From: an endosymbiont of Galathealinum brachiosum
GTDB taxonomy: Bacteria; Pseudomonadota; Gammaproteobacteria; SZUA-229
DNA: 64,000 nucleotides
Direction of reading: 5' to 3'
Assembly (NCBI GenBank): GCA_003349885.1
Contig: QFXC01000008.1
Coordinates: 186,001 to 250,000, forward strand
Under the pieces are notes generated by a model. It had not been told where the DNA came from, did no database searches, and saw nothing but the letters and a program-made list of their open reading frames with translations. A program made the translations under genes and the position numbers. Shown in pieces: positions 1 through 9,505 of the stretch (position 1 is the stretch's first letter; each line of letters opens with the position of its first letter).

Positions 1-17
1 TTGTTTACCTGGGACAT

Positions 18-770
18 ATGAATGAAAATAAAGCTGCATATTATGATAATGATGATTTATCCAAACAGGTAATTACAGGGTACGACACTGAAAAAGTATA
101 CAATTTTTCATTCAATGATCTCTATAGAAGTCAGACATTCTTAAAAGATGAAGGATCAGAAGGTGTAGGAACAAAAGCAAATCGACTACACATATTATCT
201 TTTGTTTCATCTATTATTGGTGTTATTGCTTTTACTCTAACAACGATTATTATTTTCAATGTATTTATTCATACAGCATATACAGCAAACCCGACTGATG
301 TGATTTTACCGACTAAAGATGCATTAAGTTCCTTTGATACAATTGCTCTTAACTTCAACTTTACACGAGGTGGGTATTTTTTATTAATGGGCGGCCTTAT
401 ACTCACATGGCTTGGTTTCTCTATGGCCACCCCTAAAAACAATATATCAGAACCCCTATTTAATTTACCTGCATACATTACTACTAATAAAACCATAACC
501 GGCATACCAAATGAGATACATATCCGCTACGTTAAAGAAAGAAGAACAACTGACTCAAATAGTTACGATACAGTCGATAGTGGTGAACGTTATGTAAATT
601 TCGAATTCACAAAAGGATTTAATCATACTGTTTATGTAACTACATTAATCGACCTTGACACTCATGCTAATCAATTAGAAGAAATAAACCGTAATATTTC
701 TTCTAATAATGCCATGACACTCTCATTAGATAAAGACCTTCACATCTCTATTCCGATTATTTCAAATTAA
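18..770 (+). CDS. Hypothetical protein with two membrane helices
   Basis: I do not recognise a family. The 250-residue protein has a polar N-terminus (about residues 1-56), a strong hydrophobic helix at about 59-84, a short loop of about 35 residues, a second helix at about 119-137, and a soluble C-terminal domain of roughly 110 residues rich in beta-forming residues. Two helices with both ends polar suggest an inner-membrane protein with both termini on the same side. The ATG has GGGA only three bases upstream. The frame stays open to the window edge, so a start outside the window cannot be excluded. It lies 136 bp before the zinc-ribbon gene on the same strand, and the two may be functionally linked. 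No function is assigned. Confidence 0.6.
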   Translation: MNENKAAYYDNDDLSKQVITGYDTEKVYNFSFNDLYRSQTFLKDEGSEGVGTKANRLHILSFVSSIIGVIAFTLTTIIIFNVFIHTAYTANPTDVILPTKDALSSFDTIALNFNFTRGGYFLLMGGLILTWLGFSMATPKNNISEPLFNLPAYITTNKTITGIPNEIHIRYVKERRTTDSNSYDTVDSGERYVNFEFTKGFNHTVYVTTLIDLDTHANQLEEINRNISSNNAMTLSLDKDLHISIPIISN

Positions 771-906
771 GATTAAATAACAAATAAAAACACTTCTATT
801 TAACGTAAAATTAGACTAAATTTAATATAAAGAATTAAACACAATAAACATTACTTTAATATCAAATTACGATATTCAAAGGAAATTAGTATTTTAGGAG
901 TTAGTA

Positions 907-2652
907 ATGAAGTGCGTTATTCCAAGCTGTAGCGGTACTATAACAAATACAGAAAAAGGTGCTGTCTGCGGCACATGTGGAGCGACTAATATATTCGCTA
1001 CACGTATATCCTCATCAAGCCCGAAAGTTAAAACGAAAAAACAGCAATCCACTCCCCCAAAACCCCGTATTCTTATTACCTATGATGGCTGGAAAGACCG
1101 TACATTTGTTGCCACTAATATTACAGGTCGCAGTAAACAGCTAAAGACTGTTGATTCTTATCTCAAAGCATATTTAGACAACCGCACCCCTACCAACTAT
1201 CAGCCTCTTTTACAGTCTTTTGAAGCCTGGAAAAAAACCAAGGGCATTAGCTGGAAAAACAGTAGCAGAAATAAAAAAGGTGCTATTACTGAACTGGATG
1301 ATTTTATCAAACAGGAAGCCATTGAAATGGGTAAATCAGCCTCACTCTCTGGTAACAGCATGGGTGAAGAGAACGAGGATGATCATCAACGACTTGGCGT
1401 ACTCTATTTGCTGGGTAATACAAATATTAGCAATACACCTGAAGCTATCGCCAAACAGCTTTTTTCATCCGCTTTAAGTGTGGCAGGCGCAACGGGAATT
1501 ACAAAACATACCCATGGATATATAAATGGTCTGGGTGGCAGAGCACCAACAGGTGTGCCAGGCGCCAGTGTACATGCGACCCCGGGCATACACGCATTTA
1601 ATTCTAACTATAATAGCGCTTCAAGCCCGACTACCAGTAGCGGTTCATTTTTTGATCCTCATACAGCAAAAGCTTCGTCTAACTCAATGCATAACGGAAT
1701 AGATAAAGTTAGAGATAAGGTTGCCACAAAAACAGTTGGTGCAGCAGCAGGTACACAAAATAAATCTGGAGCTAAAAATATTGATGCCAACCAGCCTGCA
1801 TTAAACACCTGGAAAGACAAATTAAAAAAACTCCTTATGGATGTATGGGAATCACTGAAGTCTCTTCTAAAAACAGCTGCCGCCCAGGCAGCGAGAAGCG
1901 CAATTGAATATGGTATTACGTTAATTATAAAAGAGATCTTTAAGGTAGCTGTCCCTTTAGGTGGAGCCGCTGTTAAAACCATTGAAGGTGTATATAAAAC
2001 GATTAAAGCGACTGTCATTAAATGGAAAGCGCGCGGACTTCTGAAAAAAGCCAAAATCAAAGCAGGTCATGCAAGCATCATGATTGCATCTATTTATTCT
2101 GAAATGACCAGTGATATCTGGAATGGCCTTAAAAGCACGCTAGCAGGTGTATTTGATGGAGCAATTCAACTAATGACAGCTGGTGCAGGTGTTATTGTTT
2201 CACTGGTTAGAGCAGGTATCACGGCTATTATTGATGTTGTTCAATTATTTGCTGATATATTCGGAGCAAAGAACATTCTTAAAAATGCCAATATATACTG
2301 GACCGAAAACGCGGACTTTCGTAATAGTGGCGGCACTAAAATAAAAGCCAATAAACTCATACACCGCAACCCTGTTCGGTTTAATACATGGTTTGGAGAA
2401 GTCTGTGGCGAATCACCGGCGCTAGCTGCACTGTGTTTGAATAGCGGTATATGCACCAACCTATACGCTATGTTAGATACTAGCGGCTCAGTCAAACAAA
2501 GTGATTTTGATAATACCAATAATGCTGTTTCTTATATTAAAAACCACGGTGTTAAATACCTTCAAAACAGCAAATTAAGCCTTAGCTCTAAAGATCCTCT
2601 GGTTGCACAGTCCATACGAAGGGTTATGAGCGGAAAGATGTTAGGCGCTTAA
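907..2652 (+). CDS. Unrecognised zinc-ribbon protein with hydrophobic C-terminal half
   Basis: The 581-residue protein opens with a zinc-ribbon-like cysteine set (C3, C8, C21, C24). A basic linker follows, then a small helical domain (about 80-140) with the pattern W..TKG..W..SSRN. A low-complexity Gly/Ser/Thr/His linker spans about 200-300. The C-terminal half has long amphipathic or hydrophobic stretches near 310-375 and 405-455, then a Cys-containing tail (C500, C510, C516). There is no signal peptide. The start has TTTAGGAG upstream, a good ribosome binding site. Location beside a T6SS cargo island and a linker-plus-hydrophobic layout would suit a secreted pore-forming or membrane-active protein, but this is inference. 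The gene ends at a hairpin. I cannot name a family. Confidence 0.75.
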   Translation: MKCVIPSCSGTITNTEKGAVCGTCGATNIFATRISSSSPKVKTKKQQSTPPKPRILITYDGWKDRTFVATNITGRSKQLKTVDSYLKAYLDNRTPTNYQPLLQSFEAWKKTKGISWKNSSRNKKGAITELDDFIKQEAIEMGKSASLSGNSMGEENEDDHQRLGVLYLLGNTNISNTPEAIAKQLFSSALSVAGATGITKHTHGYINGLGGRAPTGVPGASVHATPGIHAFNSNYNSASSPTTSSGSFFDPHTAKASSNSMHNGIDKVRDKVATKTVGAAAGTQNKSGAKNIDANQPALNTWKDKLKKLLMDVWESLKSLLKTAAAQAARSAIEYGITLIIKEIFKVAVPLGGAAVKTIEGVYKTIKATVIKWKARGLLKKAKIKAGHASIMIASIYSEMTSDIWNGLKSTLAGVFDGAIQLMTAGAGVIVSLVRAGITAIIDVVQLFADIFGAKNILKNANIYWTENADFRNSGGTKIKANKLIHRNPVRFNTWFGEVCGESPALAALCLNSGICTNLYAMLDTSGSVKQSDFDNTNNAVSYIKNHGVKYLQNSKLSLSSKDPLVAQSIRRVMSGKMLGA

Positions 2653-2681
2653 ATAGCCTTACACAGTCGCTTTACATAGAC

Positions 2682-2720
2682 TCACTGTATTCTGATTTTT
2701 TTAAAGTCAGAATACAGTGA
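2682..2720 (+). terminator. Hairpin after the zinc-ribbon gene
   Basis: Two perfectly complementary 14-base arms (2682-2695 and 2707-2720) enclose an 11-base loop, 29 bases after the stop codon at 2652. The T-run lies in the loop rather than after the stem, so termination is likely but not of classic form. Confidence 0.5.
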
Positions 2721-2862
2721 TCTACTCCCCTTTTAAACCTAGTGATATTTGCCAGAAAACCTCTCAAATGGTATATTTCGCTCTCTAAAAAAATATATAT
2801 TACATAATAACTTATTGATTTTTCAGATATTAGAACCAATGTTGAATGAATGGATTAAAGAT

Positions 2863-4275
2863 ATGACCAACTGGTTCAAATACGATACAAAAGCAATCTG
2901 CCTGTTCTGTCTCTGCTTATTATTATCCTTACCGAGCTACTCAAATCAATCGACAATAATTAATAAAATTAAGTTGCTTGAAGACGACTTTAAAAGCCTT
3001 TCTTCTGAATTTTATCAGGATGCTTCAAGTTACTCAGATACTAGTCTGCAAAAAATCACTGATATAAACCTGTTACTCATTAAAGTAAACAAACTTAATG
3101 CGTCAAATAATTCCATTTCAGCAATACAGTTAATCTATTTTAATTTAGACATGGTTAAAGATAATCTCGACACAGAAGCTGTTTTCGATATTATGGAATT
3201 ACTACTTGATAAAAACGAATGGAATCTGGCAAACAGCTTATTTAGAACAATTAAAGATGATGGCGATAAATCACTGTTAGCAACCGTACAATTTTTATTT
3301 GCTAAATACCATGCCCAGCGTAATGAATGGAACCAGGTTAATAAATTACTTGAAGGCAACTTTGCTGAATTATCTGAAGAGAATGCAGCTTATGCATACC
3401 TGCTTAATGGCTCTGCACTACAGCATCTCAAAAAACACCGTCAGGCGGTAAGTAATTACAACAAGATAAAGGCAACTTCACAATATTATAACTACGCACA
3501 ACTAAATACGGCTATTGCCAATATACGCCAGGGCTGGTGGACAGATGCACAGTTGAAAATTCGAAGCCTGATAAAAGAGTATAATAAAAACAATGAAGAT
3601 GAATTAACCAACCGCCTTTATTTAGTTTTAGGTTATGCTCTCTTACAACGTGAATATTATCGAGATGCACGTCAAGCATTTAGAAATATAGGCTTAAACA
3701 GTCGTTATACCAACAGGGCATTATTAGGCATCGGCCTGACCGCTACAAGTCAGGGTGATTATATTGGCGGTTTAAATGCACTCACGATATTGAAAGATAA
3801 AAAAACATTTGATCTATCTGTTGATGAATCCTACTTGCTCGTACCTTATATATACGAAAAATTACAGCAGGAAAACACGGTAACCAGTACATATTCTGAA
3901 GCAATGAGTTATTATCAAAAACGCATAAAGCTTCTTAATAACATATCAAATCGCCACTCTAATATTTTTTCATTAGAATATGATAAAAACACATCGAGTT
4001 TTATTATTCAGAACAACAGTCTGGATTACGGAAATAAATTCCCAGAATCATTTATTAAAAACTTTCATAAACTCAATGAATTAAATAAAGCCAGCTCAAA
4101 TATAGAGATAAAAAATAAAATAACCGGTTTAACTAAAAAATATGATTCTATATTTCAGGAAATAATAAAAGACTTAACCTCTAAAAGAGAAGAATATTTA
4201 AAGAGTTACCTTAATCAATCAAGATATGGCCTTGCACGTCTATATGACAGCAGCAGCGAAGCGAGCGATCAATAA
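2863..4275 (+). CDS. Secreted tetratricopeptide-repeat protein
   Basis: This is the first gene of a four-gene envelope operon. After an N-terminal signal sequence with a hydrophobic core (AICLFCLCLLLSLPSYS), the protein is almost entirely helical with degenerate TPR units (for example around LLNGSALQHLKKHRQAVSNY and TNRLYLVLGYALLQREYY). This suggests a periplasmic scaffold. Its stop overlaps the next start by one base at 4275, so the two are translationally coupled. The frame is open from a TTG at 2749, and ATG codons occur at 2839 and 2863. I chose 2863 because it gives a normal-length signal peptide, but no candidate has a strong ribosome binding site. Family resemblance is to TPR proteins of envelope-spanning machines such as AglT/PglI-type gliding operons. 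That resemblance is inferred from layout only. Confidence 0.75.
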   Translation: MTNWFKYDTKAICLFCLCLLLSLPSYSNQSTIINKIKLLEDDFKSLSSEFYQDASSYSDTSLQKITDINLLLIKVNKLNASNNSISAIQLIYFNLDMVKDNLDTEAVFDIMELLLDKNEWNLANSLFRTIKDDGDKSLLATVQFLFAKYHAQRNEWNQVNKLLEGNFAELSEENAAYAYLLNGSALQHLKKHRQAVSNYNKIKATSQYYNYAQLNTAIANIRQGWWTDAQLKIRSLIKEYNKNNEDELTNRLYLVLGYALLQREYYRDARQAFRNIGLNSRYTNRALLGIGLTATSQGDYIGGLNALTILKDKKTFDLSVDESYLLVPYIYEKLQQENTVTSTYSEAMSYYQKRIKLLNNISNRHSNIFSLEYDKNTSSFIIQNNSLDYGNKFPESFIKNFHKLNELNKASSNIEIKNKITGLTKKYDSIFQEIIKDLTSKREEYLKSYLNQSRYGLARLYDSSSEASDQ

Positions 4276-7079
4276 TGCCGCACTTTAAAATAAGCCTGTC
4301 TATCACCGCTATGCTTTTACTAACAGCCTGTAATTTCGAAGACACACCGACAAGTCTCGCCGATATAGACGTTACCACACATCAGGAATCCAAAAGTAAA
4401 GTATTTATAAAACCTAAATCAGAAGAAGAAATACGTTCTGCTTATACCAAATATCTTGAAAATGCAGATGAAGATGATAGTAGCCGATTAGAAGCACTGA
4501 GTCGTCTTGCTGAACTGGAATTCAGTTATAGTGATAAATTATTACAAAAGCAGGAAAAGTTATCTCAGGATCAGAAAGATATTATTGATGATAGAGCGTT
4601 TAATTCAAGACTTAATAAAACAATTCTTCTTTTAATTACCTCACTCAGTGATTACCCGGAATCTAAAAATAACGACACCCTGCTCTACCAGTTAGCAAAA
4701 GCATATGATCAACGAGGTGACCATCAGGAATCAGTAGATTCCCTGACTAAACTGGTTGAACAGTACCCTAAGAGCCCTTTTTATGCAGAAGCTCAATTCA
4801 GAATTGCTGAAGATGCATTTTCTTATCAGGATTACAGCACAGCTGAGTTTTCATATACTGAAGTTATTACCGCCAAAGACAATGAAGTTTTCTACGAGAA
4901 ATCTTTATTTAAACGCGGCTGGTCTAGATTCAAGCAACAATATTACACCGATGCTGTTGATGACTTTCTACAGGCTGTTTTAGAACATAAATTCGATGAG
5001 TTTGAAAAGCTGGATAAATCAGAAAAAGAGCAGTTTAATGAATATTTCAGAGCAGTAGGTCTCGCCTTCTCATACTTAGGGGGATCAGAACCATTAGATG
5101 AGTACTTTAGAGACCAGCCTGATTTTATATACACCTACCATACCTATTCAATGGTTAGCGAGATATACCTGAAACAGGAACGATACTCTGATGCGGTTGA
5201 TACACACAGACAATTTATAAAGCTCTATCCTAAATCAAATAATATCCCATATTCCCATTTGAAAATAATTGAAATATGGAAGAATAGCGGCTTTACTAAC
5301 AAGGTTTACCATGCCATAGAAGGATTTTATATTCAGTACAACCCTTCAAGCATTTACTGGAAAAACCAGAATGAAAATTCCAGCATTAATAGAGCCATAA
5401 GGCGATCATTAAAAGAGTATGTTGTATTAATGACGGGACATTATCACAATAAATTTCAAAAGACTGCAAAAACGGCTGACTACAAATCTACTGAACTTTG
5501 GTATAAACGATATTTAAAACATTACAGCGCATATGCTCAGAAAGATAATATATACTTTCTATATGCCGAATTATTATCTCAAAAACATAGATATAAAGAA
5601 GCACTTAAATTTTATGAGCTTGCAGCCTATGACAATGAATTAATAACCAATAAAAAGGCCGCTTATGCCACAATCATCATTAGCGATAAATTATTAAGTA
5701 AAAACACTAAAAACAAGACACATCTAAATAAACACATTAGTTATGCTTTAAAATACGCACAGAAATACCCGAGCAACAAGAAAACACATCAGGTAATTTT
5801 ACACGCAGCTGAATTAGCATATAAATCAGCAAACTATAAAGCAACTATTGAATTAGCTGATATTTTTATTACTAACAACCAGAAACGAAATAACTCATAC
5901 ATAATTAGCCTTAAAGCCGAATCATATTTCAAGCTTAAAGATCACGCTGAATCCGAAACATTATATTCCGGCTTAGTACTATCAAATAAACTATCTACAA
6001 AGCAAAAGAAGAAATATACTGACAGACTGGCACTGTCAATTTACAAGCAAGGTGAATTAGCACAAAGCAATAAAGACAGCCCTCAGGCTATTAAACATTT
6101 TTCAAGAATATCAACTATTGCAGCGAGTTCAGCTATCGCTGCAACCGGTCTTTATGATTCAATTGCACTGAATATGCAACACAAGCAGTGGAAAAGTGCG
6201 ATCAGTGACATAAAACGTTTTCAGAAATTATACCCTCGAAACAAACTACAAACAGATGTATCCAAAAAACTTTCCGTGGCCTATCTTAGCTCCAACCAGG
6301 GAATTAAGGCTGCAGCCGAGTTTGAAAAAATATCATCCATGGGTGGAAACGTTGCGTTGATGTCAGCAGCGTTATGGCAGGCCGCTGAGCTGTATGAAGA
6401 GAAAAACAAACTGAATAATGCTATTCGCTCATATGAAGAATATAGCCGTAAATTTAAGAAACCCTATCCTCAATATATTGAAGCGATGTACAAACTGACT
6501 GAATTATATACAAAAAAAGGCTCTATAAGTAAAGCAAACAAATGGCGTAAAAATATTATCAAGTCAGATAAAGCAGCTTTGAATAACGTTAAAACAGAAA
6601 GAACAAAATACATTACTTCATTTGCTAATCTGGGGCTTGCGCGAAGTGAAAAAGCACGCTTTGATAGATTAAAATTAACCCTGCCTTTAAAACGCACTTT
6701 GAGAAAGAAAAAATCTGCAATGCAGAGCTCGGTTAAGTTTTATGGTAATGCATCGAAATACAAGATATATGAAGCTGCTACTGAGGCAACTTACTCTATT
6801 GCCCTCATATACAAAGACTTCAGTATTTCATTACTCGAATCAGATAGGCCGACAAAACTTAACGCAGAAGAACTGGACCAATATGAAATTTTATTAGAAG
6901 ATCAGGCCTTTCCATTTGAAGACAAATCAATTGAGTTCTTTGAGATCAACCTTTCACGCGTTAAGGATGGTCATTATAATAGCTGGATTAAAAAGAGCCG
7001 TGATCAGTTAATCGATCTTTTCCCGACACGTTACAATAGAGCTCCAAAAATGGATAATTACATCAATGTATTACATTAA
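4275..7079 (+). CDS. Large TPR outer-membrane lipoprotein
   Basis: The 934-residue protein has a lipoprotein signal (LLLTAC, lipidated C19; N20 follows, so no inner-membrane-retention Asp). Many TPR or BamD-like helical repeats run from about residue 50 to 900, including YDQRGDHQESVDSLTKLVEQ and YSDAVDTHRQFIKLYPKSN. The PxSxxxxxA..RIAE pattern near residue 165 is typical of BamD/YbgF-type TPRs. It is probably anchored to the outer membrane facing the periplasm, acting as a multi-protein scaffold. It shares a one-base stop/start overlap with the preceding TPR gene, and the next TPR lipoprotein follows after 45 bp. It is far longer than BamD (about 250 residues), so it is not an assembly-machine subunit. 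The specific partner is unknown. Confidence 0.78.
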   Translation: MPHFKISLSITAMLLLTACNFEDTPTSLADIDVTTHQESKSKVFIKPKSEEEIRSAYTKYLENADEDDSSRLEALSRLAELEFSYSDKLLQKQEKLSQDQKDIIDDRAFNSRLNKTILLLITSLSDYPESKNNDTLLYQLAKAYDQRGDHQESVDSLTKLVEQYPKSPFYAEAQFRIAEDAFSYQDYSTAEFSYTEVITAKDNEVFYEKSLFKRGWSRFKQQYYTDAVDDFLQAVLEHKFDEFEKLDKSEKEQFNEYFRAVGLAFSYLGGSEPLDEYFRDQPDFIYTYHTYSMVSEIYLKQERYSDAVDTHRQFIKLYPKSNNIPYSHLKIIEIWKNSGFTNKVYHAIEGFYIQYNPSSIYWKNQNENSSINRAIRRSLKEYVVLMTGHYHNKFQKTAKTADYKSTELWYKRYLKHYSAYAQKDNIYFLYAELLSQKHRYKEALKFYELAAYDNELITNKKAAYATIIISDKLLSKNTKNKTHLNKHISYALKYAQKYPSNKKTHQVILHAAELAYKSANYKATIELADIFITNNQKRNNSYIISLKAESYFKLKDHAESETLYSGLVLSNKLSTKQKKKYTDRLALSIYKQGELAQSNKDSPQAIKHFSRISTIAASSAIAATGLYDSIALNMQHKQWKSAISDIKRFQKLYPRNKLQTDVSKKLSVAYLSSNQGIKAAAEFEKISSMGGNVALMSAALWQAAELYEEKNKLNNAIRSYEEYSRKFKKPYPQYIEAMYKLTELYTKKGSISKANKWRKNIIKSDKAALNNVKTERTKYITSFANLGLARSEKARFDRLKLTLPLKRTLRKKKSAMQSSVKFYGNASKYKIYEAATEATYSIALIYKDFSISLLESDRPTKLNAEELDQYEILLEDQAFPFEDKSIEFFEINLSRVKDGHYNSWIKKSRDQLIDLFPTRYNRAPKMDNYINVLH

Positions 7080-7124
7080 TGAAGACTCTATCTCACTGAA
7101 CTTTTATAGGGTTTTAAAATTCTG

Positions 7125-7745
7125 ATGGTACTCTTAAAAGCCATAGCTGATTCATCCCTGGTTAGAGTATTGACTATATTATCAATACTCAGTCTTGCTT
7201 CCTGCTCACAGGAACAGGTTAAATCTGACAAACAAACTCAAACAGATATAACTACGAATAAATCAGTTTCAAAAGCTGATCGAGAAAAATATCGAGACGG
7301 AATCACTGCTTTATATAACAATGATTTAACTAATGCTCAACGAATCTTCAATGAATTCATACGAAACAAACCACAACTAGCTGGTGCTTATACCAACCTT
7401 GCCCTGGTTCATTTCAAGAAAAAAGAATATGATAAATCTATAAAATTAGTAAATAAAGCCCTTAAGCTAAATAACAAACAGACTCAGGCATTAAATCTTA
7501 GAGCACAACTATATGTAATAGATGGTAAAATTCATAAAGCAAAAGATGACTACCTTTTAGCTATACAGATAAAACCTGAATATACAATCGCACAATATAA
7601 TCTCGCCTTGCTTTATGATATCTATCTTCAGGAAATCGAACTAGCGATAAAACATTACAAATTATATATGTCGTTATTAAAAAAACCAGATGAAGCTACT
7701 AAAGAATGGATAACACACTTAGAGGGAACTCTAAAAAATGATTAA
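7125..7745 (+). CDS. Small TPR lipoprotein
   Basis: The 206-residue protein has a lipobox LASC (C27), then about 35 polar residues, then three to four well-formed TPR motifs (about 65-190), such as AYTNLALVHFKKKEYDKSIK and AQYNLALLYD. Canonical TPRs of this type bind extended peptides, so this is a candidate adaptor in the same periplasmic complex as the two larger TPR proteins upstream. It overlaps the following small gene by eight bases (7738-7745), so the two are almost certainly co-translated. Confidence 0.78.
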   Translation: MVLLKAIADSSLVRVLTILSILSLASCSQEQVKSDKQTQTDITTNKSVSKADREKYRDGITALYNNDLTNAQRIFNEFIRNKPQLAGAYTNLALVHFKKKEYDKSIKLVNKALKLNNKQTQALNLRAQLYVIDGKIHKAKDDYLLAIQIKPEYTIAQYNLALLYDIYLQEIELAIKHYKLYMSLLKKPDEATKEWITHLEGTLKND

Positions 7746-7971
7746 GAGCATCCTTATTTTATTCTTAATAGCATTTTCAACATTATGTTATGCCGAAGAT
7801 ACAATTGAGTTGAGAACTACTACCATCAAGGGAAATAAAGAGCTACCTAAAATACTCTACGTTGTTCCATGGAAAGACATTAAAAGAACTAAGAAAGCAG
7901 AAAGAAAACTAGTGTTACATAGTTTGTTTGGCGATTTATTTGATCCAGTTTTGCCACAACAGACTAAATAA
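7738..7971 (+). CDS. 77-residue secreted protein, last gene of the TPR operon
   Basis: The protein has a cleavable signal peptide (hydrophobic residues 4-17, cleavage predicted after CYA at about residue 19). The mature peptide is about 58 residues with the pattern I.GNKELP.ILY.VPWKD followed by a basic, helical tail and FGDLFDP near the end. I recall small proteins with a similar GN.E.PK.LY.VPWK core beside TPR/AglT-like operons in gammaproteobacteria, but I cannot verify this here. It starts inside the preceding TPR lipoprotein gene, which argues for stoichiometric co-production. The function is unknown, and a periplasmic accessory of the TPR complex is the simplest idea. Confidence 0.7.
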   Translation: MIKSILILFLIAFSTLCYAEDTIELRTTTIKGNKELPKILYVVPWKDIKRTKKAERKLVLHSLFGDLFDPVLPQQTK

Positions 7972-8049
7972 GATCTTAATCAAATAAACAACTGGGCTCA
8001 TATCGAAACAACAGAGCTTGCAATAAACCTGCTATCATTACAAAGATTT

Positions 8050-8334
8050 TTAATTAAAAAAATACGCCTTTATGTAATGAAACATTAAAAACAATAATAG
8101 CAATAACACGAACGCTATTGCCACATCTTTAAATACATCCACTTTATCCAAAATCATACGGCCTGACGAATTAGGCTTTCCTACATTTTGCATCATATAC
8201 ATAGCCCAGGCATAATAAACAGAACCAAAAAATGAAAAAATAACAACGGGCACTAAACCATAATATGAAATCGAAAAAAATGCTGCTATCAAAATAACTA
8301 AAGGCACAACAATTAATAATAAAATCAAATCCAT
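8050..8334 (-). CDS. Small three-helix membrane protein at the end of the T6SS island
   Basis: About 94 residues, with hydrophobic helices near the N-terminus (LILLLIVVPLVILIAAFF), in the middle (VPVVIFSFFGSVYYAWAMYM) and near the C-terminus (VAIAFVLLLLLFLMF). I chose the ATG at 8334 because AGGTG lies six bases upstream. A GTG at 8343 in the same frame overlaps that motif. It is the last gene of the effector side of the island, about 70 bp after the DUF2931 gene. That position and its membrane nature make it a candidate extra immunity or accessory protein, but no family is recognised. Confidence 0.65.
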   Translation of the reverse strand: MDLILLLIVVPLVILIAAFFSISYYGLVPVVIFSFFGSVYYAWAMYMMQNVGKPNSSGRMILDKVDVFKDVAIAFVLLLLLFLMFHYIKAYFFN

Positions 8335-8402
8335 ATTTAACACCTAAATAAAAGTCATCTGTATATTGTGAATATTAAAATCACTAATTTATGCTTTCTT
8401 AT

Positions 8403-9503
8403 CTATTCTGTATCTTTTGGACCTGCATTTTCATAACGCATTCCACCTGGTTTCCAGGTTTTTATTTTTGTTTTTTTAAGCTCAATACTATTTTTATCAT
8501 TACTCAACCAGATAGTAAAATCATAATTTTTATCCGGCTCCATTCTAAACTCCATTTCAATTGATTTATTATCCTTACCCAGAACATCAAAAGCTGAAAA
8601 TATCTCTACCTCATCGAAAAAGACATCAATACTTAAATCGTTAATTAAATAACCAGTTCTATTCCAGATAAGATTTATTTCATCAGGCACAGCTAATGCC
8701 TTCCCTTTATAATCGTCACTCAACGGTATATTCAAATAATCTTTTTCGCCATTATAATAATGAATATGTTTTATTACATCGTCACGAAACTTGATACCAT
8801 TTAAAACTGGCTTCCATATATAACGTGCTTTACTGTATGCCTTCCATTTTCCGTATGGTATACCATTTTCATTATAAAATGCTAATTGTTCTGGGCTACG
8901 CTGTTCATATTCAATTACTTCCTTTATATAATCGTCACGATCAACTTCGGGACTATCTATAACCCACTTCCAGTCACCTTGAATTTTATCTGCCTGCCCA
9001 TGAAAAACTTCGATTCTACGCTCAATCGCATTCAACCAGACAGACACACCACCATCCGGTGTTGTACCAACAATAAATTTATCAAATGTAATTTCTTCTT
9101 CATCAACAAAACTATAATGTTTATTTTTAAACAGAGCTTCAATCCTTTCTAAAGGCAACTCAAACTCACCTTGATAAAACTGATCTTCCATATAAGAATA
9201 AAAAGTTAGTTTAAGTTTATTTGGTAATGGAGACCCATCACTATCAAGCACATGTGAAGACCGCCAGTCTCCCCACCCTCCAGCAAAAACAGTCATATTA
9301 GGCACATACAGGGAACCACTGCCATCATGATAATATAATGCACCTGAAATTATCTGCATGGGAAAATACAAAGGAGCACTTTCACTAGCTTGATATTCAT
9401 ATTTTGTAATTGAAGACATGCTTAAGCCTATACCCTGTGTTATAACTCCAATCAATAACATGATATAGATTAGAGGTTTTAATAATATTTTATTTCTGGT
9501 CAT
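8403..9503 (-). CDS. DUF2931 family protein, probable immunity partner of the lipase
   Basis: The 366-residue protein has an N-terminal membrane anchor or uncleaved signal (LIYIMLLIGVITQGIGLSM). It then has the hallmarks of DUF2931: FAGGWGDWRSSH near residue 75, followed by LKLTFYSYMEDQFYQGEFEL and a P.G..VWL segment. DUF2931 proteins are commonly encoded beside T6SS phospholipase effectors. The gene lies two bases after the stop of the Tle-type lipase gene, the usual effector-immunity arrangement. The anchor would place the domain in the periplasm, where a delivered lipase acts. The immunity role is inferred from position; membership of DUF2931 is fairly secure. Confidence 0.8.
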   Translation of the reverse strand: MTRNKILLKPLIYIMLLIGVITQGIGLSMSSITKYEYQASESAPLYFPMQIISGALYYHDGSGSLYVPNMTVFAGGWGDWRSSHVLDSDGSPLPNKLKLTFYSYMEDQFYQGEFELPLERIEALFKNKHYSFVDEEEITFDKFIVGTTPDGGVSVWLNAIERRIEVFHGQADKIQGDWKWVIDSPEVDRDDYIKEVIEYEQRSPEQLAFYNENGIPYGKWKAYSKARYIWKPVLNGIKFRDDVIKHIHYYNGEKDYLNIPLSDDYKGKALAVPDEINLIWNRTGYLINDLSIDVFFDEVEIFSAFDVLGKDNKSIEMEFRMEPDKNYDFTIWLSNDKNSIELKKTKIKTWKPGGMRYENAGPKDTE

Positions 9504-9505
9504 TT

